NCBI RefSeq assembly: GCF_003259505.1
Contig: NZ_QLLK01000003.1
Coordinates: 186,001-250,000 of the forward strand
DNA: 64,000 nucleotides
Direction: 5' to 3'
DNA from: Algoriphagus yeomjeoni
GTDB taxonomy: Bacteria > Bacteroidota > Bacteroidia > Cytophagales > Cyclobacteriaceae
Shown: piece by piece, positions 53,615 through 62,239 of the stretch
Layout: every line of letters starts with the position of its first letter
Position numbering within the stretch: the first letter of the stretch is position 1
Program-made: the position numbers and the translations under genes
Notes under the pieces: model-generated
Databases searched by the model: none
Told to the model about the DNA's origin: nothing
What the model saw: the letters and a program-made list of their open reading frames with translations, nothing else

Positions 53615-56600
53615 ACCAGTTTTTCCAACTTCTACGCTTCGAATTGCTGATTCAATTCAAGACTTGGACAGCTCCGGTATTTGTGCTAGCCTATTTTGGT
53701 TTTGCCTTCCTTATGGGAGGACAGGGAACTGCTTCTTCTGAAACACTTTATAATTCAGAGTTTGAGCTCTTTTTCAAAATGGGACTCCTAAGCCTCGGAG
53801 CAGTATTTTCCATTATGTTTTTTGCGGTCAAAGCCACTCAAAGAGATGCCCAATCGCAAATGGAAGCACTGGTGTATGTGACTCCAATTTCAAAAAAACA
53901 GTTTTTCTTGACTCGTTTCTTGGGTTCTTGGTTGACTTCCTTGCTGATTATTTTGCCAGCCATCATTGGATTTCATTTGGGAGTCGCTTTTTCTGACCTG
54001 GATCCCAGCAGAATAGGCGTTTTTCAGTTCAGTTCCAGTCTTTCTGTGGCTTTCAAACTACTCATTCCAACCATCACCACGCTGACCGCTTTTCTTTTCA
54101 CGGTTGGGCTTTTATCCAGGAATCCACTTGCCACCTATGCGATGGCTGTGGGCATTTATGCGGCTTATTTTATTTGCTCGATTTTTCTTAACTCTCCTTT
54201 AATGGCCAATGCCGCTCCCATTGCAAGCGAGAATTTGGTTTGGGCGGGATTGGCCGATCCATTTGGACTTTCCGCCTTTTTCCATCAAACGAACCTATGG
54301 ACGAGCTATGAAAAGAATCATTTGGGAATCCAAATTTCAGGACTCTTTGCATGGAACAGGTTAATATGGTTGCTATTTTCGACCGCTCTTTTGACAGTTG
54401 CCTATAGGATTTTCTCATTTAGAAAGTCAAATGAAAGCAAAAAACAAAAAAAGGAGAAGTTATCTGAATCTCCCAACTCAGTTCAGATCGATAAAATTTC
54501 ACCCCGCACCGGGAACTACAGCGCAGTCTTTGGCTCTCATTTGAATCTATCCCTTCGGTTTATCTTTACCAGTATCCCATTCTGGGTGATTTTGGGGGCT
54601 TGGATGATCATCGCTTCTACGGAGATTTATTTTAAGCTTTTCTCCGGAGGCTCCTATGAGGAAAGCTACTATCCAGCCACTCAAATCTTGTTAGAAAGAG
54701 TTCAACAGCCGCTATTCCTATTTGGAATCATCATCCTATTATTTTTCAGTGGCTCTCTGACTTGGAGAGAAAAAGATAGCCGAATGGGCAGTTTGGTAAA
54801 TGCTACCCCTGCCCCGAAAGGACTGCTATTCCTCTCTATCTTGACCACCTTAGTGCTTGTGATGCTCACCATGATTAGCATAACAGTGCTGATTTGTTTT
54901 ATATTCCAGTTGGCCGAACAGCCTTGGAGCAAAGATACCTGGACTTTATTTTTACTTTTTCTTAGCCCGGGATGGAGTCTTTTATTTTTCAGTATTCTGT
55001 TTTTATGGATTCAGCGGATTACTCCTCACAAATATCTGGGTATAGGGCTTTCGGCGATAAGCTTTGGGATCTTTGCTGGGCCATTAAGTTCGACAATAGG
55101 CTTGAATCATCCTTTGTTTCTTATTGGAAGCACTCCCTTCCTCACCTATAGTGAATTAGCAGGCTTTGCATTACAGTTCAGTCCGTTCTCAATTCTTAGC
55201 CTACTCTGGGGAATCCTTGCCCTGGCACTTGCAACATGGCTTTATTCCTCCTGGGATCATACTTTTTTATTTCAGCATCATAAAGCCTTCAAAACTCCAT
55301 CTTCCCGATTGGCCATCCTATGTTTCACCATTTTTCTAGGCTTTTGGATTAGTGTTTTTTTAAAAACTGAGAAAGAAGGAAGTTTTCCCACGAATTCTGA
55401 AATCTTGGATCTAAAAGCTCGCTATGAAAAAGAGTTTAAGGAATTTAATGGAGCACCTGTTTTAGCTTTTGCTGACCTTCATTTTGAACTGGAAATGCAA
55501 GTTTCAAAAGGAACTTACCATGCTGAAGTTAAAGGAAAACTATTCAATCCAACCCTCAAACCTATTGACGATCTACTGATACATGAAAAGGAAAAACTGA
55601 TAGATTTTCAGCTGGAAAAGGTGAAAGACTATGGATATGTAGAAGAATTAGACTTGTACCGGATCCGCTTTTCGAAAGCTATTCAGCCCGGTGATAGTTT
55701 GGAGTTTTCTTTCAAAGTCAACCCGAAAAAAACAATACTCGGGACCCAAAAAGCAATTGTACCCAACGGTTCTTACCTCAATTTCAGGGATTTCGCGCCT
55801 TTCTTTGGTTATTCAGAATCCTTGGAAATCAGAGATTATGCTGACCGCAAAAAGAGAGGCTTAGCTCCAAAGCTTTCAGATAATCAGGACAATTCCCACA
55901 GTGGAGCCGATGAAAAAAAACTTTTCAAAATAAATTTTGAAGCTATTCTGAAAACAGAAAAAAATCAGACAGCCATAACTTCAGGCAAGCTGGTAGAAGA
56001 AAAAATTGAGGGGAATCAAAGAATATTTCATTACCGCTCTTCCGAACCCATCCTCCCTGCCGTAGCCTTCTTTTCCGGCGTTTATCGGAAGGACAGTCTG
56101 AAAAATTACAACGAGCAATTGGAAGTTTATAGCCTTGAAAGCCATGCTCGGGTAAACTCCAAAACACTTCGAGTCATACAAGAAACCCTAGCGTATTGTA
56201 GCGAAAACTTCGGGTCTTACCCTTTCGATCACTTGAAATTGGTGGAAATCCCAGGATTTTGGGGCTTTGGGGGTTATGCACATCCCGGAGTAATCAGCAT
56301 GACTGAGGACAAGTATTTCCTGGTCAAGGAAGGTTCGGCTCAATTTGATCTTCAGACCAAGCGAGCAGTTCATGAAGTGGCACACCAGTGGTTTGGTCAC
56401 CTATTGGCTCCACGGAATTTGCCGGGAGCCACATTAGTTGTGGAAGGCTTGGCTAAATATGCAGAAGTTTTATTCCTAGAGAAAAAACTTGGCAAAGCGG
56501 CGACTTGGTACCTGACTGATCAAGCCAACCGAACCTATTTCAGTGGACGGGCCATAGCTTCAATGCCGGAAAACAGCCTTTCTGAACAGGAAAATCAAAG

Positions 56601-57156
56601 CTATTTAGCTTATGGAAAGAGTTTGTCTGCATTTCTTGCAGCAAGAGAATTATTGGGAGAAAAAGAGCTCAACAGCATAATTCGGGAGCTGGTGGACACT
56701 TCTCGAAGTCATGCCAAGCCGTTGGTTGATACTCAGCTTTTACTTGAGAAAATGAAGAAAAAAACCTCTCTCGAAGGCCAAAAACTGATAGAAGATTGGT
56801 TCCAAAGAATCATCACTTATGACATTCGAATTTTAGATATAGAAATCGAGAAAACCCAAGATGGTCAAATTCAACTAACTCTGGACTATGAAGCTTCCAA
56901 AATGGAAAGGCAAACTGACGGTTCGGAGCGGGAAGTGGCTATGGAAGAGGAAATCGAATTGGCCGCATTTACTGTACACCCCAAAAATCTGGACACTGAC
57001 CAACAAGTCCTCTTTTCTCAAAAGGTAAAAATTCAATCAGGCAAAGGACAAATTAAAATGATGCTAGATCAAATACCCTCGTGGATTGTATTGGACCCTT
57101 GGGGTACACGCCCAGATCAAAACCGGGAGGATAATTTCAAAGAGATAAAGAACTAG
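53611..57156 (+). CDS. ABC-2 type permease fused to M1-family aminopeptidase domain
   Basis: The 1181-residue protein has two membrane parts (about residues 1-270 and 310-580, about twelve hydrophobic segments) of the ABC-2 permease type, followed by an exported domain (about 600-1181) of the M1 gluzincin aminopeptidase fold. The zinc site HEVAHQWFGH starts at residue 921, with the third ligand Glu in LVVEGLAKYAEVLF 19 residues on. That is one residue longer than the classic M1 spacing, but I believe it is usual for this fused group. The exon-like fusion links transport to peptide cleavage at the outer face of the inner membrane, so the substrate may be a peptide or a peptide-capped compound. 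Translationally coupled to the ATPase gene. Confidence 0.9.
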   Translation: MNQFFQLLRFELLIQFKTWTAPVFVLAYFGFAFLMGGQGTASSETLYNSEFELFFKMGLLSLGAVFSIMFFAVKATQRDAQSQMEALVYVTPISKKQFFLTRFLGSWLTSLLIILPAIIGFHLGVAFSDLDPSRIGVFQFSSSLSVAFKLLIPTITTLTAFLFTVGLLSRNPLATYAMAVGIYAAYFICSIFLNSPLMANAAPIASENLVWAGLADPFGLSAFFHQTNLWTSYEKNHLGIQISGLFAWNRLIWLLFSTALLTVAYRIFSFRKSNESKKQKKEKLSESPNSVQIDKISPRTGNYSAVFGSHLNLSLRFIFTSIPFWVILGAWMIIASTEIYFKLFSGGSYEESYYPATQILLERVQQPLFLFGIIILLFFSGSLTWREKDSRMGSLVNATPAPKGLLFLSILTTLVLVMLTMISITVLICFIFQLAEQPWSKDTWTLFLLFLSPGWSLLFFSILFLWIQRITPHKYLGIGLSAISFGIFAGPLSSTIGLNHPLFLIGSTPFLTYSELAGFALQFSPFSILSLLWGILALALATWLYSSWDHTFLFQHHKAFKTPSSRLAILCFTIFLGFWISVFLKTEKEGSFPTNSEILDLKARYEKEFKEFNGAPVLAFADLHFELEMQVSKGTYHAEVKGKLFNPTLKPIDDLLIHEKEKLIDFQLEKVKDYGYVEELDLYRIRFSKAIQPGDSLEFSFKVNPKKTILGTQKAIVPNGSYLNFRDFAPFFGYSESLEIRDYADRKKRGLAPKLSDNQDNSHSGADEKKLFKINFEAILKTEKNQTAITSGKLVEEKIEGNQRIFHYRSSEPILPAVAFFSGVYRKDSLKNYNEQLEVYSLESHARVNSKTLRVIQETLAYCSENFGSYPFDHLKLVEIPGFWGFGGYAHPGVISMTEDKYFLVKEGSAQFDLQTKRAVHEVAHQWFGHLLAPRNLPGATLVVEGLAKYAEVLFLEKKLGKAATWYLTDQANRTYFSGRAIASMPENSLSEQENQSYLAYGKSLSAFLAARELLGEKELNSIIRELVDTSRSHAKPLVDTQLLLEKMKKKTSLEGQKLIEDWFQRIITYDIRILDIEIEKTQDGQIQLTLDYEASKMERQTDGSEREVAMEEEIELAAFTVHPKNLDTDQQVLFSQKVKIQSGKGQIKMMLDQIPSWIVLDPWGTRPDQNREDNFKEIKN

Positions 57157-57365
57157 ATTTTATTTTTATGAATAAGGTTAAAAATTTTAGTCGTCATGCG
57201 ATAATTAGGGCTTGGTGTTAAAATTTAAGAATTGCTCCTTTCAGGACTAAAGATGGGATTTAAGGAGGAACAGTGTACACGATGAATTAAAGAGTTTAAG
57301 ACAACAGAAGTGTGCTTTTATTCTGTGAAAGTTGTTCAAACAGCAAAAGGAAAAAGTAATACAGA

Positions 57366-57417
57366 ATTCGTACACTTCGTACTCCACGTACCCCTCGTAC
57401 CGTACGAAAATACGAAT
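57366..57417. repeat. Array of CGTAC pentamers with 9-bp period, bounded by inverted repeat
   Basis: CGTAC starts at 57369, 57378, 57387, 57396 and 57401; the first four are exactly 9 bp apart. ATTCGTA (57366-57372) and TACGAAT (57411-57417) form an inverted repeat around the array. Confidence 0.7.
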
Positions 57418-57490
57418 CTTTGAAAAGAGCGGATATTTAAAAATTAGCCGAAGAAGAAAGTGGGAGTCGATTTTCCAAAATCTAATCCAA

Positions 57491-57514
57491 TTCGCTACTG
57501 ATTTCGCTACTGAC
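57491..57514. repeat. Tandem 12-bp duplication
   Basis: TTCGCTACTGAT is followed directly by TTCGCTACTGAC, a near-perfect tandem repeat with one mismatch, just before the tRNA-Ser terminator. Confidence 0.7.
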
Positions 57515-57524
57515 TCTAAAAACA

Positions 57525-57562
57525 AAACCCTAACTATCAATATTTCAGGTAGTTAGGGTTTA
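57525..57562 (-). terminator. Terminator of tRNA-Ser
   Basis: AAACCCTAACTA (57525-57536) pairs over 12 bp with TAGTTAGGGTTT (57550-57561). An A-rich stretch to the left supplies a U-rich tail on the minus strand. Confidence 0.75.
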
Positions 57563-57568
57563 TTCTTG

Positions 57569-57653
57569 CAGAGGAAGAGGGATTCGAACCCCCGGTACCT
57601 CTCGGTACAACGGTTTTCAAGACCGCCGCATTCGACCGCTCTGCCATTCCTCT
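57569..57653 (-). tRNA. tRNA-Ser (anticodon TGA)
   Basis: On the minus strand an acceptor stem AGAGGAA/TTCCTCT is followed by a D-arm, the anticodon stem GCGGT/ACCGT with loop CTTGAAA (anticodon TGA, serine), a long variable arm (TACCGAGAGGTA) typical of class II tRNAs, and the T-loop GGTTCGAATCC. The discriminator is G and CCA is not encoded. Length is 85 nt. Confidence 0.93.
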
Positions 57654-57689
57654 GGGTCGTCCTCAGAGATATTTCCCTGATTTGGTCTG

Positions 57690-57720
57690 CAAAGGTAAAT
57701 TAAAAGCTAACTTTTGCAAA
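57690..57720 (-). promoter_or_regulatory. Bacteroidota-type promoter of tRNA-Ser
   Basis: On the minus strand TTTG (57720-57717) is followed after 19 nt by TACCTTTG (57697-57690). The -7 box is identical to that of tRNA-Gln at 6672-6679. The remaining DNA to 57925 shows no gene. Confidence 0.75.
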
Positions 57721-57925
57721 GCTCATATTGTCTTTTTATTCTAACCCGCTGATTGTTTTAGGATTATTTTTTGAAACACAGCATTTGAAACCGTCCCTAA
57801 ATAAAATCTTGGACTATTCTACAGTTGCTTTTTTGCATAAGTGATGATAAAATAAAGTGAGGCAGAGGGTTCAATGTACGTGAAGGGGGCCGGAGGCGAG
57901 AAGTCCTAAAATTGGAAGACTATCC

Positions 57926-58912
57926 TTATTCCGTGATTATACTTTTTATCTCCAAAGTTGAGTTTTCCGAATCTGTACTTTTCTTTCGCTTTTTATTTTC
58001 CTCTACCAAATCCAAACTCACATTGACTTCAAAGCAAACAATCACGATAATCGAAGTGATCAGCAGCCAGAGCATGAGAGCTATCAAAGTCCCGATAGAG
58101 CCATAAAGCTTATTGTAGCTTGCGAAATTATTTAAGTAAAACGAGAAGCCGTAAAAACCCAGAGTGATTAGTAGGCCTGCTAATTTGGCCCCAGTGGAAA
58201 AGAAATTCCATTTGTCATGCACTGCTGGTGCAAATCGGAAGATGAAAGCAGTAGTGATATAGAACATCAACAGTAAAATCAGGAATTTAAGACTTGAAAA
58301 TAAGAAAATCATAAACCCTGAATTGAATACCTGAAGCTCATCCAGTCTTCTGATCAATACGCCTCCCAAAATCATGACTATGCTAGCAGTGATCACTGTA
58401 AATGCCAAGACCATCACTATACTCACAGCAATCCCGCGACTTTGGAGAAATCCTCGGTTATCCTTGGTTTGATAAACTGAATTAAAGGAGTTCATCATGG
58501 ACATTACTCCCTGCGTAGAAGCAAATAAGGCAAAGAAAAAACCCAAGGATAGCATGCTCTGCCTAGGCTTGGATACAATATCCATGATGGTATTTTCCGA
58601 TTGGGTATATACTTCTGCAGGTAAGATTTCTTGGATAAAGGTCAGAATATTCTGCGTAGTGATATACGGAAAAATGTCCTGCAGGTAAGGAATCAAGTTT
58701 AGTAGGAAAAGAATTAAGGGGAATAGGGCGATAGTGAAGCTAAATGCCATTGATCCTGCACGCTCGATGATGTCATCTTTCTGCATCTGAACCAAAAAAA
58801 TTCTCCCTACATCAAAGAGGTTTTTATCGGGGTCTCCGAAATGAATTTTCTTAAGCTTGCGTGCTTGCCAAAGCAATTTGACTTCTAACCTAAGGATTTT
58901 TGTTTTGATCAC
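57926..58912 (-). CDS. YihY/BrkB family inner-membrane protein
   Basis: The 328-residue protein has six main membrane segments and the YihY signature: MQKDDIIERAGSMAFSFTIALFPLILFLLNLIPYL near the N-terminus and FRFAPAVHDKWNFFSTGAKLAGLLITLGFYGFSFYL followed by YGSIGTLIALMLWL near the C-terminus. The name virulence factor BrkB is historical; function is unknown, with a transport role often suggested. It is the last gene of the mltG-thioesterase-YihY operon (one base after the thioesterase). Confidence 0.9.
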   Translation of the reverse strand: MIKTKILRLEVKLLWQARKLKKIHFGDPDKNLFDVGRIFLVQMQKDDIIERAGSMAFSFTIALFPLILFLLNLIPYLQDIFPYITTQNILTFIQEILPAEVYTQSENTIMDIVSKPRQSMLSLGFFFALFASTQGVMSMMNSFNSVYQTKDNRGFLQSRGIAVSIVMVLAFTVITASIVMILGGVLIRRLDELQVFNSGFMIFLFSSLKFLILLLMFYITTAFIFRFAPAVHDKWNFFSTGAKLAGLLITLGFYGFSFYLNNFASYNKLYGSIGTLIALMLWLLITSIIVIVCFEVNVSLDLVEENKKRKKSTDSENSTLEIKSIITE

Positions 58913-58913
58913 T

Positions 58914-59330
58914 TTATCCTACTTCTTGAAAATACGGTTCCAATAAAGCTAACAAATTATGTGGAGGTCTGGTTGGACGATGACTGTCTTTTTTGAGGAA
59001 AGTCAGAATGGTCCAGCCTTCAGTGATCAGTTCTTCCTGTGAATTAAAGACCTGATATTCAAACCTAATTCGAACCCCAGGCAAGGTTGGAATGGTGGTT
59101 TTGATAGAAAGCAGTTCGTCATATTTGCCTGGCTTCAGGTATCGGAAATGACTTTCTAGTACGGGCATCATTACTCCCTCGTCCTCCATTTCTTTATATG
59201 AAAACCCAATACTCCGCATGGCTTCCACTCTGGCCACTTCGAAGTACATCGCGTAATTGCCATAGTAGACATAACTCATCTGATCAGTCTCAGCATATCT
59301 TACACGAATTTGAGTTTCTGATTGATACAT
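58914..59330 (-). CDS. Acyl-CoA thioesterase, YbgC/FadM-type hotdog fold
   Basis: The 138-residue protein has the single-domain 4HBT hotdog fold: IRVRYAETDQMSYVYYGNYAMYFEVARVEAMRSIG contains the catalytic Asp and the conserved Tyr/Asn of this group, and the end has IRFEYQVFNSQEELITEGWTILTFL. Members hydrolyse acyl-CoA or, in the Tol-Pal-linked YbgC branch, act with phospholipid synthesis. No tol/pal genes adjoin here. It lies two bases after mltG and one base before the YihY gene. Confidence 0.9.
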   Translation of the reverse strand: MYQSETQIRVRYAETDQMSYVYYGNYAMYFEVARVEAMRSIGFSYKEMEDEGVMMPVLESHFRYLKPGKYDELLSIKTTIPTLPGVRIRFEYQVFNSQEELITEGWTILTFLKKDSHRPTRPPHNLLALLEPYFQEVG

Positions 59331-59332
59331 AA

Positions 59333-60376
59333 TTAGTAAATCTTGGCAGCATTCAGTGCCGCTTGATACCTTCTGGCATTGGCATTATGCTGCGCCAAAT
59401 TGGTAGCAAAAGAATGATATCCTGAGAAATCCTCCTTGGCGCAGAAGTATAAAAACTTATGATCTTCCGCATTCAGGACAGCATTCAATGAGTTAATGTC
59501 TGGTAGGTTTATAGGGCCGGGAGGAAGGCCAGCATACATGTAAGTATTGTATGGACTGTCGGTTTCTTTATGGACGTTTAACACGCGTTTTAATTCAAAA
59601 TCTCCCAGTGCAAAAACTAATGTGGGGTCTGCCTGAAGAGGCATGTTTAAACGTAATCGGTTTAGGTAAACTCCGGCGATTTTCGGGCGTTCATCCGATT
59701 TTTGACTTTCAGCCTGAACAATACTTGCCAGCGTACTGACTTCTTTTGGAGTTAGTCCAAGCAAACTGGCTTTTTGCTTTCGCTCATCTGTCCAAAAGCT
59801 TTCATATTCCCGGTGCATTCTGTCAAATAGTGCTTCTGCACTTGTGTTCCACCAGACCTCATAAGTATTTGGAATAAACATCGACATGATCGTTTCTTCA
59901 TCAAAATCAAACTTTCGGATATACACTGAGTCTTGAATCAGGTCTAAAAATTGATCCTCAGAAATCTCCATGTTAGCAGTTATTTTTTCTGCCAAATCCT
60001 CCTTAGTTCGCACATTGTTGAACGTTACCCGGATTGGAGTTTGTTTTCCAGAACGTAGGAGTCTAACCAATTCCAGATTAGTCATCTTTGGTTCGATGGT
60101 GTAAAGTCCTGGTTTCACGTTTTCCTGATAGTCCATGACTTTGGCTAAAAAGCCAAAACTCACTAAGTCATTGACGACATGATTGTCATAGAGCTTATTA
60201 GAAACTGTTTTGAACGTGTCATTACTCCCAATTTTCAACATGTAATTCTGGTCAGATTCAATCAGCACATTTGGGCTGAAAAAAATCTGATAGAAATAGA
60301 AACTCAAGGAGATAGCCATCACTGAAAAAGCAATGACTAGGACGAGGTAGATGTTTTTTCTTTTTTCGCTTAGCAT
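59333..60376 (-). CDS. mltG: Endolytic murein transglycosylase MltG
   Basis: The 347-residue protein has one N-terminal membrane segment (about residues 8-30), a LysM-like subdomain (MLKIGSNDTFKTVSNKLYDNHVV), and the YceG/MltG catalytic domain with the catalytic Glu in LASIVQAESQKSDERPKIAGVYLNRL, then LQADPTLVFALG and PYNTYMYAGLPPGPINLPDINSLNAVLN. It cleaves nascent glycan strands in the periplasm and ends their growth. First gene of its operon, divergent from the NUDIX gene. Confidence 0.95.
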   Translation of the reverse strand: MLSEKRKNIYLVLVIAFSVMAISLSFYFYQIFFSPNVLIESDQNYMLKIGSNDTFKTVSNKLYDNHVVNDLVSFGFLAKVMDYQENVKPGLYTIEPKMTNLELVRLLRSGKQTPIRVTFNNVRTKEDLAEKITANMEISEDQFLDLIQDSVYIRKFDFDEETIMSMFIPNTYEVWWNTSAEALFDRMHREYESFWTDERKQKASLLGLTPKEVSTLASIVQAESQKSDERPKIAGVYLNRLRLNMPLQADPTLVFALGDFELKRVLNVHKETDSPYNTYMYAGLPPGPINLPDINSLNAVLNAEDHKFLYFCAKEDFSGYHSFATNLAQHNANARRYQAALNAAKIY

Positions 60377-60462
60377 ACTGATGCCAAAAATAGGGAAAAA
60401 TCTAAGGTGGAGTTTGTGCCTGAGATAAGGTAATGATATCTTTCTAAGTAAAATTATGTTTC

Positions 60463-60897
60463 ATGGAAGTGGTTTTAGTCACCTGTGCCCTGATATTTTT
60501 GGATGGAAAAGTGCTTTGCGCTCAGCGATCTGACTCAATGCAGCTCCCAGGATTATGGGAATTTCCAGGCGGAAAGATCGAAAAAGATGAAACCCCTCAA
60601 GAGTGTTTGGTTAGAGAGATCAAGGAGGAATTATCAATTTCTATTCAAGTTATTTGTCCTTTAAAGCCTAATGATCATTCATACTCCATAGGCAAGGTGA
60701 TTCGGTTGATGCCTTTTGTTTGTATTTGGCAAGACGGAGAGATTAATTTGCTTGAACACCAAAGTGTAGAATGGGTGGCTAAAGAAAATTTAAAATCACT
60801 TGAATGGGCACCAGCTGATATTCCAATTGTTGAAGACCTATTTGAGAATTGGAACATAATTCAAAAACAACTAGTTGATAAAAACACAGAACTATAG
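60463..60897 (+). CDS. NUDIX hydrolase, MutT-like
   Basis: The 144-residue protein has the NUDIX box GGKIEKDETPQECLVREIKEEL with the metal-binding REIKEE, preceded by LWEFPGG, and an N-terminal TCALIFLDGKVLCAQRSDSMQLPG. This layout is that of MutT/8-oxo-dGTP diphosphatases (CTP pyrophosphohydrolase group), which clean the nucleotide pool. The exact substrate needs assay. The final Gly of the classic box is replaced by Ser. It precedes the YrdC-family gene by 3 bp. Confidence 0.9.
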   Translation: MEVVLVTCALIFLDGKVLCAQRSDSMQLPGLWEFPGGKIEKDETPQECLVREIKEELSISIQVICPLKPNDHSYSIGKVIRLMPFVCIWQDGEINLLEHQSVEWVAKENLKSLEWAPADIPIVEDLFENWNIIQKQLVDKNTEL

Positions 60898-60900
60898 GAT

Positions 60901-61530
60901 ATGTCCGCTGAATTAATACGATTATATGAGGAAAATCCTGATCCTGATAAGATCAGAGAAATTGCATCCAAACTCCGTGATGGTGGTGTGGTGATTTACC
61001 CTACAGATACTGTTTACGGTTTGGGCTGTGATATCATGAATTTGCGAGCGGTGGAACGCATTTGCAAAATCAAGGGAATCAACCCTAAAAAGCACAACTT
61101 CTCGATTATCTGTGCTGATTTGAGTAATATTTCTCAGTTCACTAAGGTGATCACAAAACCGGTCTTTAAGATGATGAAAAAGGGCTTACCAGGTCCTTTT
61201 ACATTTATTTTAGAGGCGAGTAACCAAGTGCCTAAGATTTTGCATAGTAAAAAGAAGACTATAGGAATTAGGGTTCCTGATCATAATGTACCTCGAATGC
61301 TTGTTGAGGAACTGGGACATCCCATCCTTACAACTTCGATAAATGACGATGATGAAGTGATAGAATACAGTACTGATCCAGAATTGATTTTCGAGAAATA
61401 TCAACATCTCGTAGATATAGTGATTGATGGGGGGTATGGGCAAAATGTAGCCTCAACGGTGTTGGACTGCACTGGGTATGAAGTGGAAGTGCTTAGGGAA
61501 GGTTTAGGCAAAGTTGAAGAGTTAGAATAG
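60901..61530 (+). CDS. Threonylcarbamoyl-AMP synthase, YrdC/Sua5-type
   Basis: The 209-residue protein consists of a YrdC domain: VVIYPTDTVYGLGCDIMN, the KxR-type site around KGINPKKHNFSIICADL, MMKKGLPGPFTFILEAS, GIRVPDHNVPRMLVEELGHPILTTSIN. It makes threonylcarbamoyl-adenylate from threonine, bicarbonate and ATP for the t6A37 tRNA modification. It lacks the extra C-terminal Sua5 domain, so it is the short TsaC/YciO type; which of these two it is cannot be settled by eye. WbqC follows after one base. Confidence 0.9.
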   Translation: MSAELIRLYEENPDPDKIREIASKLRDGGVVIYPTDTVYGLGCDIMNLRAVERICKIKGINPKKHNFSIICADLSNISQFTKVITKPVFKMMKKGLPGPFTFILEASNQVPKILHSKKKTIGIRVPDHNVPRMLVEELGHPILTTSINDDDEVIEYSTDPELIFEKYQHLVDIVIDGGYGQNVASTVLDCTGYEVEVLREGLGKVEELE

Positions 61531-61531
61531 A

Positions 61532-62158
61532 ATGACTAAGATTATTGCAGCTGACCTGCATTATTTCCCAAATCTTGAGTTTTTCGCTGCTATTGCTGGC
61601 GCTGATGAATTGATCTTTTTTCCAGAAGATAGGTATCAAAGACAATCCTATTTTAATAGAACTCAAATCCGTTTAGCAAACAATGTTGGGACACTCAGTG
61701 TGCCGATTCAAGGGCGAAGACCAAGAATTCCCCTACATAAAATTAAGGTAAGTAATGATCAAAACTGGGTCAATATTCATTTAAGAGGTATTCAAAGCGC
61801 TTACGGTAAAGCCCCCTTCTTCGAATATTATTTCCCGTATTTTCAAAAGGTTTTCGAGCAAAAAACAGAAAACCTTTGGGACTTAAACTTGCAAATGCTG
61901 ACAATCTGTCTCAAGTTACTAGGTATGCCTGTCAAGATGCGTGTGCATGAAAAGGACCAAGATCCAACCTGGGGAAAAGACATAAGAGGGCTTCTCATGC
62001 CATCAGTGCCTTTTTCGGAGCGTGACTACTACCAGCCGGAACCGTATTTCCAACTTTTTGGCTTAGACTTTGATCCCAACCTCAGCATTCTGGATTTGTT
62101 GTTCTGCGAAGGGCCTGCATCTAAAAGCATAGTCTTAAAGTCTGTAAAAAAACATTGA
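61532..62158 (+). CDS. WbqC family protein
   Basis: The 208-residue protein has the WbqC pattern: HYFPNLEFFAAIAGADELIF, YQRQSYFNRTQIRLANNVGTLSVPI with the conserved Asn-Arg, and LRGIQSAYGKAPFFEYYFPYF in the centre. WbqC proteins are found in glycan-synthesis and house-keeping contexts in Bacteroidota; some are linked to glycosylation loci, but the catalytic role is unclear. It begins one base after the YrdC gene, so the NUDIX-YrdC-WbqC genes form one operon. Confidence 0.87.
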   Translation: MTKIIAADLHYFPNLEFFAAIAGADELIFFPEDRYQRQSYFNRTQIRLANNVGTLSVPIQGRRPRIPLHKIKVSNDQNWVNIHLRGIQSAYGKAPFFEYYFPYFQKVFEQKTENLWDLNLQMLTICLKLLGMPVKMRVHEKDQDPTWGKDIRGLLMPSVPFSERDYYQPEPYFQLFGLDFDPNLSILDLLFCEGPASKSIVLKSVKKH

Positions 62159-62184
62159 ACAATCTGCAAAAGGATTGTGTTTTT
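62159..62184 (+). terminator. Possible terminator between WbqC and clpC
   Basis: ACAATC (62159-62164) and GATTGT (62173-62178) form a short stem, followed by GTTTTT. The stem is only 6 bp, so this is a weak candidate. Confidence 0.4.
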
Positions 62185-62239
62185 AAAACAAATTCGGTAA
62201 CATACGTACAGGATTATTAAACAATCAGATAGGAATTAA

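Larger units (their letters stand above)
57157..57524. other. Non-coding region with short repeats
   Basis: About 370 bp between the permease gene and the tRNA-Ser terminator. A 97-codon frame on the minus strand (57247-57540) runs through the repeats and terminator and is not supported. Two repeat sets are listed separately. Confidence 0.5.

Noticed and set aside
57247-57540. 97-codon frame on the minus strand
   Set aside because: It runs through the CGTAC array, the 12-bp duplication and most of the tRNA-Ser terminator stem, and its composition does not resemble a real protein.
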